From: Myxococcales bacterium
GTDB taxonomy: Bacteria; Myxococcota; Myxococcia; Myxococcales; JAJYLH01
Direction of reading: 5' to 3'
Assembly (NCBI GenBank): GCA_021787845.1
Contig: JAJYLH010000025.1
Span: forward strand, 1 to 64,000
DNA: 64,000 nt
The notes beneath the pieces are model-generated. The model was not told the DNA's origin. It worked only from the letters and a program-made list of their open reading frames with translations, and made no database searches. A program made the translations under genes and the position numbers. Below, piece by piece: positions 35,744 to 43,638 of this stretch (position 1 is its first letter; every line of letters begins with the position of its first letter).

Positions 35744-37543
35744 ATGAGCCAACGCGCAAAGCCCGCCCTCCCCGAAGACGACACCGCCCGCGGCGGTGCC
35801 TTTCTGTTTGCGCCGGTCGGCGCCCGGCCGGTGTTCTGTCCCGAGCGCTTCACCGACGAGCAGCGGCAGACCTATCGGACCGCGGTGGACTTCGCGGTCA
35901 AAGAGATCCTGCCGCTCGCCGATCGGCTGGAAAAGAAAGAGCACGGGCTCTGGCGGGGCATCCTCGAGAAAGCGGGTGAGCTCGGTCTGTTGATGACCGA
36001 CATCGGCGAGGAGTACGGCGGCCTCGGGCTCGACAAGGTGACGAGCTGCCTCTTGTCCGAGGCGAGCGCGGTCTACGGCTCCTGGAGCGTCACCTTCGGC
36101 GCCCACACCGGCATCGGCACCCTGCCGATCGTCTTCTTCGGCAACGAGGGGCAGAAGCGCAACTATCTCCCTCGGCTGGCGACCGGAGAAATCGTCGCCG
36201 CCTACGCGCTCTCGGAGGCCGGGAGCGGTTCCGATGCCCTCGGCGCCAAGACCCGCGCCGTCCTCTCCCCCGACGGGAAGCACTGGATTCTGAACGGCTC
36301 CAAGCAGTGGATCACCAACGCCGGCATCGCCGACCTCTTCGTCGTCTTCGCCAAGATCGACGGCGAGAAGTTCAGCGGCTTCCTGGTGGAGAAGGGCACG
36401 CCGGGCTTTAGCACCGGTGCCGAGGAGCACAAGATGGGCCTGCGCGGGAGCACCACCCGCGCGCTGATTTTCGAGGACGCGAGGGTCCCGGTCGAGAACC
36501 TCCTGGGCGAGCCGGGCAAGGGCCACCGCATCGCCTTCAACATCCTGAACTTCGGGCGGCTCAAGCTGGGCGTGGGCACCGGCGGCGGGGTGAAGAACGT
36601 CCTCGAGCTGGGCGTGAGCTACGCGAAGGAGCGCAAGCAGTTCGGCACCGCTATCGCCGAGTTCGGGCTGATTCGGGAGAAGCTCGCCCGGGTCGCCGCC
36701 TACGCCTACGCCCTCGACTCGATGAACTACCGGACGGCGGGCCTGGTGGACGAGATGCTCGCCAAGGCCGACAAGAGCGCTCCCGACTACCATCAGGCGG
36801 CGCTCAAGGCGCTCGAGGAATACGCCATCGAGTCGTCGATCATGAAGGTCTTCGCGAGCGAGACCTTGGCCTGGAGCGTGAGCGAGATGCTCCAGGTCCA
36901 CGGCGGCTACGGCTATGTCGAGGAGTACCCGATCGAACGCGCCTACCGGGACGAGCGGGTCAACCGCATCTTCGAGGGGACCAACGAGATCAACCGGATG
37001 CTGATTCCGGGGATGCTCTTCAAGCGGGCGATGAAGGGGCAGCTTCCATTGATGGAGGTGTCGGCGCAGCTCGACCAGGAAATCGCCGACCAGAAGCTCT
37101 TGCCCTCTCCGACAGGGCCGCTGGCGGACGAGGTGTTGCAGTGCGAGCTCGCGAAGCGGCAGGTGATTTTCGCGGCACGGGCGGCGGCGATGCGGTTCGG
37201 GCTCGAGCTGGAGCAGCACCAGGAAGTCTTGGGCGCGCTCGCCGACGCGACGATCCAGGCGTACGCGATGGACTCTTCCATCGCCCGCACGGCGCAGGTC
37301 GAGGGCGCCGCGGCGGACCCGGTGCGGCTTTCGATGGTGCGGCTGGTGGTGGCGGACGCGCGGGAGACGGCCTACCGGCGGGCGCGCGACGTGGTGGCCG
37401 GCGCGACCGAAGGCGAGGAGCAGAAGCGCTCCCTGGAGGCGCTGGCGCGGCTGTACCGCTACGTGCCCTACGACCCGGCCGAGCTCAGGGAAGCCATCGT
37501 CCCGGCGGTGCTGGAGAAGAACGGCTACCCGTTCCCCTACTGA
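35744..37543 (+). CDS. Acyl-CoA dehydrogenase (long, VLCAD/ACAD9-like)
   Basis: 599 residues; FAD-dependent alpha,beta-dehydrogenation of acyl-CoA thioesters in beta-oxidation or amino-acid degradation. Conserved features: YALSEAGSGSDALGAKT (FAD/substrate loop), WITNAGIADLFVVFAK, MGLRGSTTRALIFEDARVP, LQVHGGYGYVEEYPIERAYRD and RIFEGTNEINR, whose Glu is the candidate catalytic base. About 200 extra residues after the standard 380-residue core match the C-terminal domain of very-long-chain-type dehydrogenases. GAAGGAG lies upstream of the ATG. It stands alone between the second H1-like gene and the polysaccharide operon; an SDR of the dienoyl-CoA reductase type is about 10 kb to the left. Confidence 0.93.
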   Translation: MSQRAKPALPEDDTARGGAFLFAPVGARPVFCPERFTDEQRQTYRTAVDFAVKEILPLADRLEKKEHGLWRGILEKAGELGLLMTDIGEEYGGLGLDKVTSCLLSEASAVYGSWSVTFGAHTGIGTLPIVFFGNEGQKRNYLPRLATGEIVAAYALSEAGSGSDALGAKTRAVLSPDGKHWILNGSKQWITNAGIADLFVVFAKIDGEKFSGFLVEKGTPGFSTGAEEHKMGLRGSTTRALIFEDARVPVENLLGEPGKGHRIAFNILNFGRLKLGVGTGGGVKNVLELGVSYAKERKQFGTAIAEFGLIREKLARVAAYAYALDSMNYRTAGLVDEMLAKADKSAPDYHQAALKALEEYAIESSIMKVFASETLAWSVSEMLQVHGGYGYVEEYPIERAYRDERVNRIFEGTNEINRMLIPGMLFKRAMKGQLPLMEVSAQLDQEIADQKLLPSPTGPLADEVLQCELAKRQVIFAARAAAMRFGLELEQHQEVLGALADATIQAYAMDSSIARTAQVEGAAADPVRLSMVRLVVADARETAYRRARDVVAGATEGEEQKRSLEALARLYRYVPYDPAELREAIVPAVLEKNGYPFPY

Positions 37544-37560
37544 ACCGGCGCCGGCTCGCG

Positions 37561-37602
37561 CGGCTCGATCCGATCGGTCGGACAGGTCCGATCGGTCCGA
37601 TC
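37561..37602. repeat. GATCGGACC-type short repeat cluster (copy 1)
   Basis: Intergenic run of interleaved TCCGATCGGT/CGGACAGGTCCGATCGG octamer-like units between convergent genes. The same units recur at about 53083-53120 and 60525-60570, always outside genes. The motif is self-complementary and could form hairpins or serve as a protein-binding array. Confidence 0.6.
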
Positions 37603-38713
37603 AACGGCGGCGCGACCGGCCGTGCTCCCGCAGCACTTCGTCATAGACGCGAATCGTCTCGTCGACCATCCGCTCGCGGTCGAAGAGCGCTTCCGCTCGG
37701 CGCCGGCCGGCCGCGCCCAGCTTCGCCCGCAGCGCCGGATCCCTCGCCAGTCGCTGGAGCGCCTCGACCAGCGCCGTCGAGTCGTCGACCGGCACCAGGA
37801 GTCCCGCCTCGTCGCCGACCACTTCCCGTAGCGGCCCGAGGTCGCTCGCGACCACCGGCCGCCCCGACGCCATCGCCTCCACCGCCGCCAGGCAGAAGCC
37901 CTCCCGCCAGGCAGTGTGGACGAGCACGTCCAAGCCGGCCAGCAGCTCGGGGACGTCGGTCCGCAGGCCGAGGATTCTCACGGGTGACGAGAGCGCCGCC
38001 GCTTCCCTTTCGAGCTCCACCCGGGCCGGCCCGTCGCCGATGAGAAACCCTTTCGCACGCACGCCGTCCCGCTCGAGCTCGGCGAGCGCGCGCACGAACC
38101 GCTCCGGCCGCTTGACCGAGTCGAGCCGCCCGACGATGCCGAACGCGGTTTCGTCGGCCGCGACGCCGAGCCTCGCGCGAGCGCGGGCGCGCGCGTCGGG
38201 CGATGGCACGCAGAACCGGTTCAGGTCGACGCCGTTGTAGACGACGTGCACCCGTTTCACGTCGAGCGCGGCGACGCGGGCGCCGTCCTCGGCCACCGCC
38301 CGCGAGACCGCGATGAACCCGTGGGTCGCGCGGGAGAGAATCGCGAACGACAGGCGCCAGGCGCGGCCGTAGGAGCCGTAGAGGTTGTGCCAGCTCGACA
38401 CGATCGCCGGGACGCCGGCGATTCGAGCGGCGGCGCGCGCCACCGTCCCCGGATGGGTGTGCACGACGTCGAAACGGCGGTGGAAGAAGCGGACCAGACG
38501 CGCGAATTCCCGGGCCGGCGCGCGGCGGACGTCGAAGACCGTCACCGGCACCCGGCGGTCGCGCAGATGATCCACCAGCGGGCCGCCGCCGAGGACCGTC
38601 GCGACCTCCACCGAGAGTCCGCGCTGTGTCTCGCCCACCGCGAGGGCGGCGACCACGTTCTCGGCGCCGCCCCGGGCGAGCGACGAGACGGCGTGGCAGA
38701 CGCGCAGGGTCAC
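37601..38713 (-). CDS. GT4-family glycosyltransferase
   Basis: 370 residues, GT-B fold. The N-terminal acceptor domain starts with RVCHAVSSLARGGAENVVAALA, and DVVHTHPG follows. The C-terminal nucleotide-sugar domain has GIVGRLDSVKRPERFVRAL and REGFCLAAVEAMASGRPVVASD, whose E-x7-E is the GT4 signature. Retaining transfer from a sugar nucleotide to a surface glycan is expected. The GTG start overlaps the stop of the upstream ligase-like gene (GTGA), so translation is coupled. Last gene of a four-gene minus-strand polysaccharide operon. Sugar specificity cannot be read. Confidence 0.92.
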   Translation of the reverse strand: MTLRVCHAVSSLARGGAENVVAALAVGETQRGLSVEVATVLGGGPLVDHLRDRRVPVTVFDVRRAPAREFARLVRFFHRRFDVVHTHPGTVARAAARIAGVPAIVSSWHNLYGSYGRAWRLSFAILSRATHGFIAVSRAVAEDGARVAALDVKRVHVVYNGVDLNRFCVPSPDARARARARLGVAADETAFGIVGRLDSVKRPERFVRALAELERDGVRAKGFLIGDGPARVELEREAAALSSPVRILGLRTDVPELLAGLDVLVHTAWREGFCLAAVEAMASGRPVVASDLGPLREVVGDEAGLLVPVDDSTALVEALQRLARDPALRAKLGAAGRRRAEALFDRERMVDETIRVYDEVLREHGRSRRR

Positions 38714-40224
38714 GTGCCGGTTCCCGTTCGATCGGCCACGCGCTCTGCGGCAGCGGATTCGCTCGACGCTTGCGCTCTCGGCATCAGGGTGGGCTGCCGT
38801 TCGGCAGCACTCCGGGCGCGCGCCCGGCGATGGAGCGCAACCGTCGCGGCGGCGTAGGCGGCGAAGAGCGGCCACGACTTGTCGTCGGTGAACGAGGTGT
38901 CGAGGCAGGAGCCGACGGCGAGGGCGGTCATCCCGACCGCGCAGGCGGCGGCGACCCACGCGTCGTCCCCGCCTCGCCAGGCGAGCTTCACCGCCAGGCC
39001 GACGAGGAGCGCGATCATCGCGAGGTATCCGCCGACCCCGAAGACGCCGGTCTCCGCCGCGAGGCTGATGACGCTCGATTCCGGATTCCCCCACCGGATG
39101 AGGCCGCGCCGAGTCGGCGTCCAGGGGCCGTGGGAAGGCCATTGGCCGCAGCCGACCCCGGTGAGCGGGTGGGCGGCGAGGATCTCCAAGCCGCGGTGCC
39201 AGAGGGCGAACCGGTCGTTGGGGGCGGCGACCGTGGCGCTGGCCGGGGCGGGGCCGGCGACGGGCGTCCCCTCCACCTCCTCGCCGATGCTCTCGGCGCG
39301 GGAGACCATCTGCGCGCCCGCCTTGGGGACGAAGAGCGAAAGCGCGACGAACACGGCCGCGATCGCGCCGGCGGGAACGAGCCATCGCTTCACCGCGCCC
39401 CACCGCCCTGCCAGCGCGAGCACCGGCAGGCCCGCGCCGAACGCGACCCACCCGGAGCGCTTGAACGACAGGAGCATCACCAGCGCCGCGACCACCGAGA
39501 GCGCTACCGCCAGGCGGCTGCGCAGCCGGTCATGGGATTCGTAGGCGACCAGCACCAGCGCGAGGCCGGCCATCACCACCGAGAAGACGGTGCTGTTGAA
39601 GGTGGTCCCCGAGGGGTAGGCGCCGATGACGAAGCGCATCGGGTCGTCGGCGTGCATCGCCCAGTTGAAGAGGAAGTCCTTCAACCGGTCGTTCATCACG
39701 TCGGGCTCGTAGAGGACGTGCCCGAAGGGGCCGAGGAGGAGGTGGCGCAGGCGGTCCTGGCCGAGGCCCATCTCGGCGAGACCGATCGCGAGCTGCAGGA
39801 CGAGCCCGACGAGGGAGGCGAGGACCACGCGGCCGGCCGCGCGGGCGTCGGGAAGGTGGGCGGCGAGGAGCCAGAACGCGGCCCCGAACAGAAACCACGG
39901 CCGCGCCGCCTTGAGCCACTCGAACGGGTGGGGCGCGACCGAGAGGCTCGCGACGATGGCCGCGAAGAGCGCGACGAGCGGCACGTCCACCGGCGTCGAC
40001 AAGAGCGGCTTCGCCTTGCCCCGCAGGAGCGCGAGCCCCCAGGAGACACAGGCGAGAAAGACGAGGAGGTCGGTCGAGCGCAGGGTGAAATGGCTGTAGA
40101 CGTTGACGTAGAGCGGCGTCGCCGCGGTCGCCACCGCGAGGAGCAGGAGCGATTCCGTCAGGCGGCCCGGCCGTCCGTCGCTTCCCGCGGCGCGTTGAGC
40201 GGGCTTGGCGGTGGCGAGCGGCAT
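38710..40224 (-). CDS. O-antigen ligase/polymerase-like (WaaL/Wzy) membrane protein
   Basis: About 504 residues; a TTG five codons upstream is an alternative start. Ten to twelve hydrophobic helices. A large periplasmic loop (about 300-390) includes RFALWHRGLEILAAHPLTGVGCGQWP, matching the Wzy_C/O-antigen ligase signature with RxxxW and H-P-xx-GxG. Such proteins join undecaprenyl-linked glycans to lipid A core or polymerise O-units at the periplasmic face. An Ala/Arg-rich C-terminal tail follows the last helix. Lies about 60 bases downstream of the flippase gene and overlaps the GT4 gene. Ligase versus polymerase cannot be settled. Confidence 0.85.
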   Translation of the reverse strand: MPLATAKPAQRAAGSDGRPGRLTESLLLLAVATAATPLYVNVYSHFTLRSTDLLVFLACVSWGLALLRGKAKPLLSTPVDVPLVALFAAIVASLSVAPHPFEWLKAARPWFLFGAAFWLLAAHLPDARAAGRVVLASLVGLVLQLAIGLAEMGLGQDRLRHLLLGPFGHVLYEPDVMNDRLKDFLFNWAMHADDPMRFVIGAYPSGTTFNSTVFSVVMAGLALVLVAYESHDRLRSRLAVALSVVAALVMLLSFKRSGWVAFGAGLPVLALAGRWGAVKRWLVPAGAIAAVFVALSLFVPKAGAQMVSRAESIGEEVEGTPVAGPAPASATVAAPNDRFALWHRGLEILAAHPLTGVGCGQWPSHGPWTPTRRGLIRWGNPESSVISLAAETGVFGVGGYLAMIALLVGLAVKLAWRGGDDAWVAAACAVGMTALAVGSCLDTSFTDDKSWPLFAAYAAATVALHRRARARSAAERQPTLMPRAQASSESAAAERVADRTGTGT

Positions 40225-40286
40225 CGACGGGAGGCTCAAGCTTCAAGGCAGCCGAACGGCCAAGGAACGCAAGAAAACGGTGGAAG

Positions 40287-41861
40287 CTACTTCATCTTCG
40301 CGCGGCGCGCGCGAAGGAAGCGAAGCGTCTGGCCGAGCTCGTCCATCTTCGTCGCGTGAGCGACGGCGACGAAGGCGAGGAGGCCGAGGATGCCGCCCGA
40401 GGCGAGCCGGGCGAGCGCGTCGCCGAGCGGCGCAGCGACCGGCGGGAGAAGGCGGGTGGCGAGAAAAGCGGCGGCGAAGGCGGCGGCCATCGCGAGGAGG
40501 AGGCGGGCGACGAACCGGGCGCGGCCCGGCGCCGGCAGGCGGATGGCGCGGTCGATGAGGACGACGAGCAGGAGGTAGCTCGCGGCGGAGGAGATCGCGA
40601 TGCCCATGGGGCCGAAGCGGAGCATCAAGGGCCAGTTCAGGAGCACGTGGAAGGCGAGAACGGCGAGGGAAATCCAGGCGGTGGCGGCGAAGCGGCGGTC
40701 GGCCTGGAGGACGCGCATCGTCACGCCCTGGGCGGCGGCGGTGGGCAGGCAGAGGGCGAGGAAGGCGACGACCTCGGCGCAGCGCTGGGCGGCGGCGGGA
40801 TCGAACTTGCCGCGCAGGTAGAGCGCGTGGACCGCCGGGACGGCGAGGGCGGCGAGGAGGGCGGCGATGGGCGCGGTCAAGAAGAGCGTCCCGCGGACGG
40901 TGGTGCGGACGGTGTCCTCCAAGCGCTGCCGCTCTCCTCGGGCGGCGAGGTCGGCGAGGACCGGGAGCGCGACCGTGGCCACCGGGCCGGCGACGATGAG
41001 GCCGGTCTGCCAGAGGGGGTCGGCGTAGGCGAGGGCGCTGGCGGCGCCGGGCCCCAAGTGGATGGCCATCGCGCGGTCGGCGAGCGCCATCAGGCCGTAG
41101 ACGGAGCCGCCGACGATCGCGGGGACGGTCTCGCGCAGGAGGCGAGCGACGCGGGCGCGGTCTTGGCGGGTGGGACGGGCGAAAAAGAACCCGGCGCGAC
41201 GGGCAGCGAGAGCGCAGCCGAGCACCACGAGGAAGGTTCCGGCGAGGTGGCCGAGGGCGACCGCGGTGACGCCGAGGAAGGCGAGAAGCGGCACCACGAT
41301 GATCAGGGTCGAGTTGCGGATCGCCGCTTCCAGCGCGGGCCAGGCGAAGCGGAACTTCGCGTGCAGCATCCCGGTGAAGACCGAGAGCAGGGACCCGAGC
41401 ACCAGCATCGGCGCGACGACGCGCAACATCGGCTCGAGGAAGCGGTTGTGCGGCGCGAGGTGATGGGCGAGGGGTCCGGCGGCGAGGAAGATGACGCCCA
41501 CCAGGGCGACGCTCGTGGCGAAGACCAAGGCGGTGACCGCGGTGGACAGGCGGCTCGCGCTCTTCTCGTCGTCGGCGAGGCGGCGGGCGAGCTCGGCCTG
41601 GAACGTCGCGCGCAGGCCGCTGCCGGTGACGATGGTGGAGAAGGTGTTGGGGACGGAGAGCGCGAGGAAGAACGCGTCCATCCCCGGGCCGGCGCCGAAG
41701 AGGTAGCCGATGATCGCCTCGCGCAGGAGAGCGGCGGCCTTGCCGAGGAGCGCGATGACGGCGATGAGGGCGCTGTAGCGCGCGACCGACCGGCGCGGCG
41801 GCGTCGCAGTTCCCGTTCGGGCCTCGGCGATGGCGGAGGCGGGCGAAGGGGCGGCAGGCAT
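40287..41861 (-). CDS. MurJ/MviN-family lipid flippase
   Basis: 524 residues, about fourteen transmembrane helices, MVF fold. ALLGKAAALLREAIIGYLFGAGPGMDAFFLALSVPN carries the MurJ N-terminal signature (R-E and the GxGxxxDAFF stretch). PALEAAIRNSTLIIVV and GMLHAKFRFAWP are also typical. MurJ flips lipid II for peptidoglycan synthesis, but paralogues within polysaccharide clusters often export other undecaprenyl-linked glycans. Its position between two ligase-like genes and a glycosyltransferase gene favours the latter role; I therefore give no symbol. A 27-base gap separates it from the upstream gene. Confidence 0.9.
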   Translation of the reverse strand: MPAAPSPASAIAEARTGTATPPRRSVARYSALIAVIALLGKAAALLREAIIGYLFGAGPGMDAFFLALSVPNTFSTIVTGSGLRATFQAELARRLADDEKSASRLSTAVTALVFATSVALVGVIFLAAGPLAHHLAPHNRFLEPMLRVVAPMLVLGSLLSVFTGMLHAKFRFAWPALEAAIRNSTLIIVVPLLAFLGVTAVALGHLAGTFLVVLGCALAARRAGFFFARPTRQDRARVARLLRETVPAIVGGSVYGLMALADRAMAIHLGPGAASALAYADPLWQTGLIVAGPVATVALPVLADLAARGERQRLEDTVRTTVRGTLFLTAPIAALLAALAVPAVHALYLRGKFDPAAAQRCAEVVAFLALCLPTAAAQGVTMRVLQADRRFAATAWISLAVLAFHVLLNWPLMLRFGPMGIAISSAASYLLLVVLIDRAIRLPAPGRARFVARLLLAMAAAFAAAFLATRLLPPVAAPLGDALARLASGGILGLLAFVAVAHATKMDELGQTLRFLRARRAKMK

Positions 41862-41888
41862 CGGCGGAAACGAAAGAACAGCGAAAAG

Positions 41889-43247
41889 CTAAGCGGAGGG
41901 TGCCGGCCTGGTCAAGCGCGCGGCCTTCCTGGAGCCGCTCGCGAGCGCCCATGCGAGCGCGAGGACGAACGCCATCGAGAACGTCGCGTGAAAGAGCGGG
42001 TCGTGGACCAGCGACAGGAGCGCGAAGTAGGCGAGCGCGCCCCAGCCGAACGCGCCGCCCTGGGTCGACGGGTCGAGCCTCGCGCCGAGCGAGAGAAGCC
42101 AGAGGATGAACAGGAGCGCTCCTGGGATGCCGGTCTCGACGGCGAAGGTGAGGAACTGGTCGTGCGCCTTGCCTCCGAAGCCCTGCAGGAGGGCAGGACC
42201 GCTCGGGGGAACCCAATCGCCGACCCGGAACCGCCACAGGCCGATGCCGACGACCGGCGAGGTCTCGAGGGCGTGCGTCGCGGTCTCCCAGATCGCCGGC
42301 CGGTCGCCGCTGCCGGCGAAGGTGAGCGACGAGGCGAAGCGGGCGCGGACCGGCCGGATGAGGACGACGAGCGCGAGGACGAGGAGGAAGGTGCCGCCGA
42401 TGACGGCGAGCGCCCGGCGCCGGTTCGTGCTGCCCAGGAGCATCACCACCGCCGCGCCTCCCAGGACCGCTGCCGGTCCCGCGCGTACGTAGGCGAAGGC
42501 GACGATGGCGACGAGCGCGAAGGCGGCGATGCTCATCGCCAAGAGGCGGCGCCAACCCGTCTCGCGCATCGCGACCGCGACGCCGAAGAGGATTCCCAGG
42601 CACGAGACGTCGGAGAAGACGAGGCGATGGAAGGCGAGCCCGCCGGCCATGAAACGGGTGGGGATTTCCCGGCAGACAATGAGACCGGCGACGCGGGTGA
42701 AAGCCCCGCGCACCGGCTCGTAGACGCGGTCGGTATTCCAACCGAGGATGTTCCAGCGGCGCATGGTGAGCTGGTCGGGAAACGCCCCGAAGTGTTGCAA
42801 GCCCGCGACGAGGGCGGAGGCGACGAGGGTGACCGCTCCCGCCCAGAGCAGGTGTCGCCGCTGGCGTTCGTCGGCGATCTGGAAGGCGCGCAGCATCGCC
42901 GGCAAGGCGAGCCAGTCGAAGAGCCGGCCGACGCCGGTGCCGCTCGGCGCGTGGAGGGCGAAGAAGGGCGCGAAGACGGCCCAGACCGCGAAGGCGACGA
43001 GCCAGCGCCAGCGGGTGAAGAAGCTCGCCCAGTCGAGGGAGCGGCGGCGATACCAGGCGTCGGCGAGGGCGCCCGCGACGGTCAGCGCGAGCCCGCCGGT
43101 GGCGATGCCTTCGGAGATCTGGACGCCGACGAGGACGAGAAAGAGGCCGTCGATCATCAGGCGGCCGGGCCACCGGGGCATCGCGACCTCGGCGGGACCG
43201 GGTTCGGCGACGCGCGAAGGAAGGGTGAGCGAACCGGCGCCCGACAT
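41889..43247 (-). CDS. O-antigen ligase-like membrane protein (second paralogue)
   Basis: 452 residues, ten or more hydrophobic helices. The Wzy_C-type loop appears as DRPAIWETATHALETSPVVGIGLWRFRVGDW (about 305-335), where the usual R-x3-W-x4-P-xx-G-xG pattern is kept, followed by KAHDQFLTFAVETGIPG, the H-N/D-x-F/Y-L segment of ligases. It is the first gene of the minus-strand operon, so it sets the start of transcription; the 390-base region upstream probably holds the promoter. Only distantly similar to the other ligase-like protein, so one may polymerise and the other ligate. The start ATG lacks a strong ribosome-binding site. Confidence 0.85.
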   Translation of the reverse strand: MSGAGSLTLPSRVAEPGPAEVAMPRWPGRLMIDGLFLVLVGVQISEGIATGGLALTVAGALADAWYRRRSLDWASFFTRWRWLVAFAVWAVFAPFFALHAPSGTGVGRLFDWLALPAMLRAFQIADERQRRHLLWAGAVTLVASALVAGLQHFGAFPDQLTMRRWNILGWNTDRVYEPVRGAFTRVAGLIVCREIPTRFMAGGLAFHRLVFSDVSCLGILFGVAVAMRETGWRRLLAMSIAAFALVAIVAFAYVRAGPAAVLGGAAVVMLLGSTNRRRALAVIGGTFLLVLALVVLIRPVRARFASSLTFAGSGDRPAIWETATHALETSPVVGIGLWRFRVGDWVPPSGPALLQGFGGKAHDQFLTFAVETGIPGALLFILWLLSLGARLDPSTQGGAFGWGALAYFALLSLVHDPLFHATFSMAFVLALAWALASGSRKAARLTRPAPSA

Positions 43248-43638
43248 GGCGCCCGGAAGAATGCACCAGCCCGGCCCGGCTGGTCGAGGCGCCTGGCGCT
43301 CCGATCGATCCGCCCGAGGTCGTCGCCGTCGTTCAGGTGCTGGATATCCCGGTTGCGGCCGCCGATGCGAATCGGCAGTGCGGCGCTGCCTGACGGTCGC
43401 GGTACGGACCTGTGCTCGAGTGGACCCGGGATCCGGTCCGCGACCGTCAGAAGCGGCGCCCATGGCCCGATGGACCGGGTGGCGTCATGCGGATAAGCGC
43501 CCGTTCGGGTTCTCTGAGGCGAGTGGATAGTGGGCTGGCTCCGGAAAGCCCATGCACCGGGATTCGAGTGGGGTCGGCGCTCGAGCGGCCCAAGGGGTCG
43601 TGCCCCTGCGATGGCCGAACGGCGAAAGCCGTCAGGCG
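43248..43638. other. Intergenic region with one hairpin
   Basis: About 390 bases. CTGACGGTCGCGGTACGGACC at 43390-43410 pairs with GGTCCGCGACCGTCAG at 43435-43450 except for five extra bases in the left arm. No coding similarity. It lies between the first gene of the polysaccharide operon and the end of the polyphosphate kinase gene, both on the minus strand. Confidence 0.5.

Noticed and set aside
40356-43496. 1046-codon plus-strand frame opposite the polysaccharide operon
   Set aside because: Composed of Glu/Gly/Arg low-complexity sequence; the minus strand carries two clear membrane proteins over the same span.
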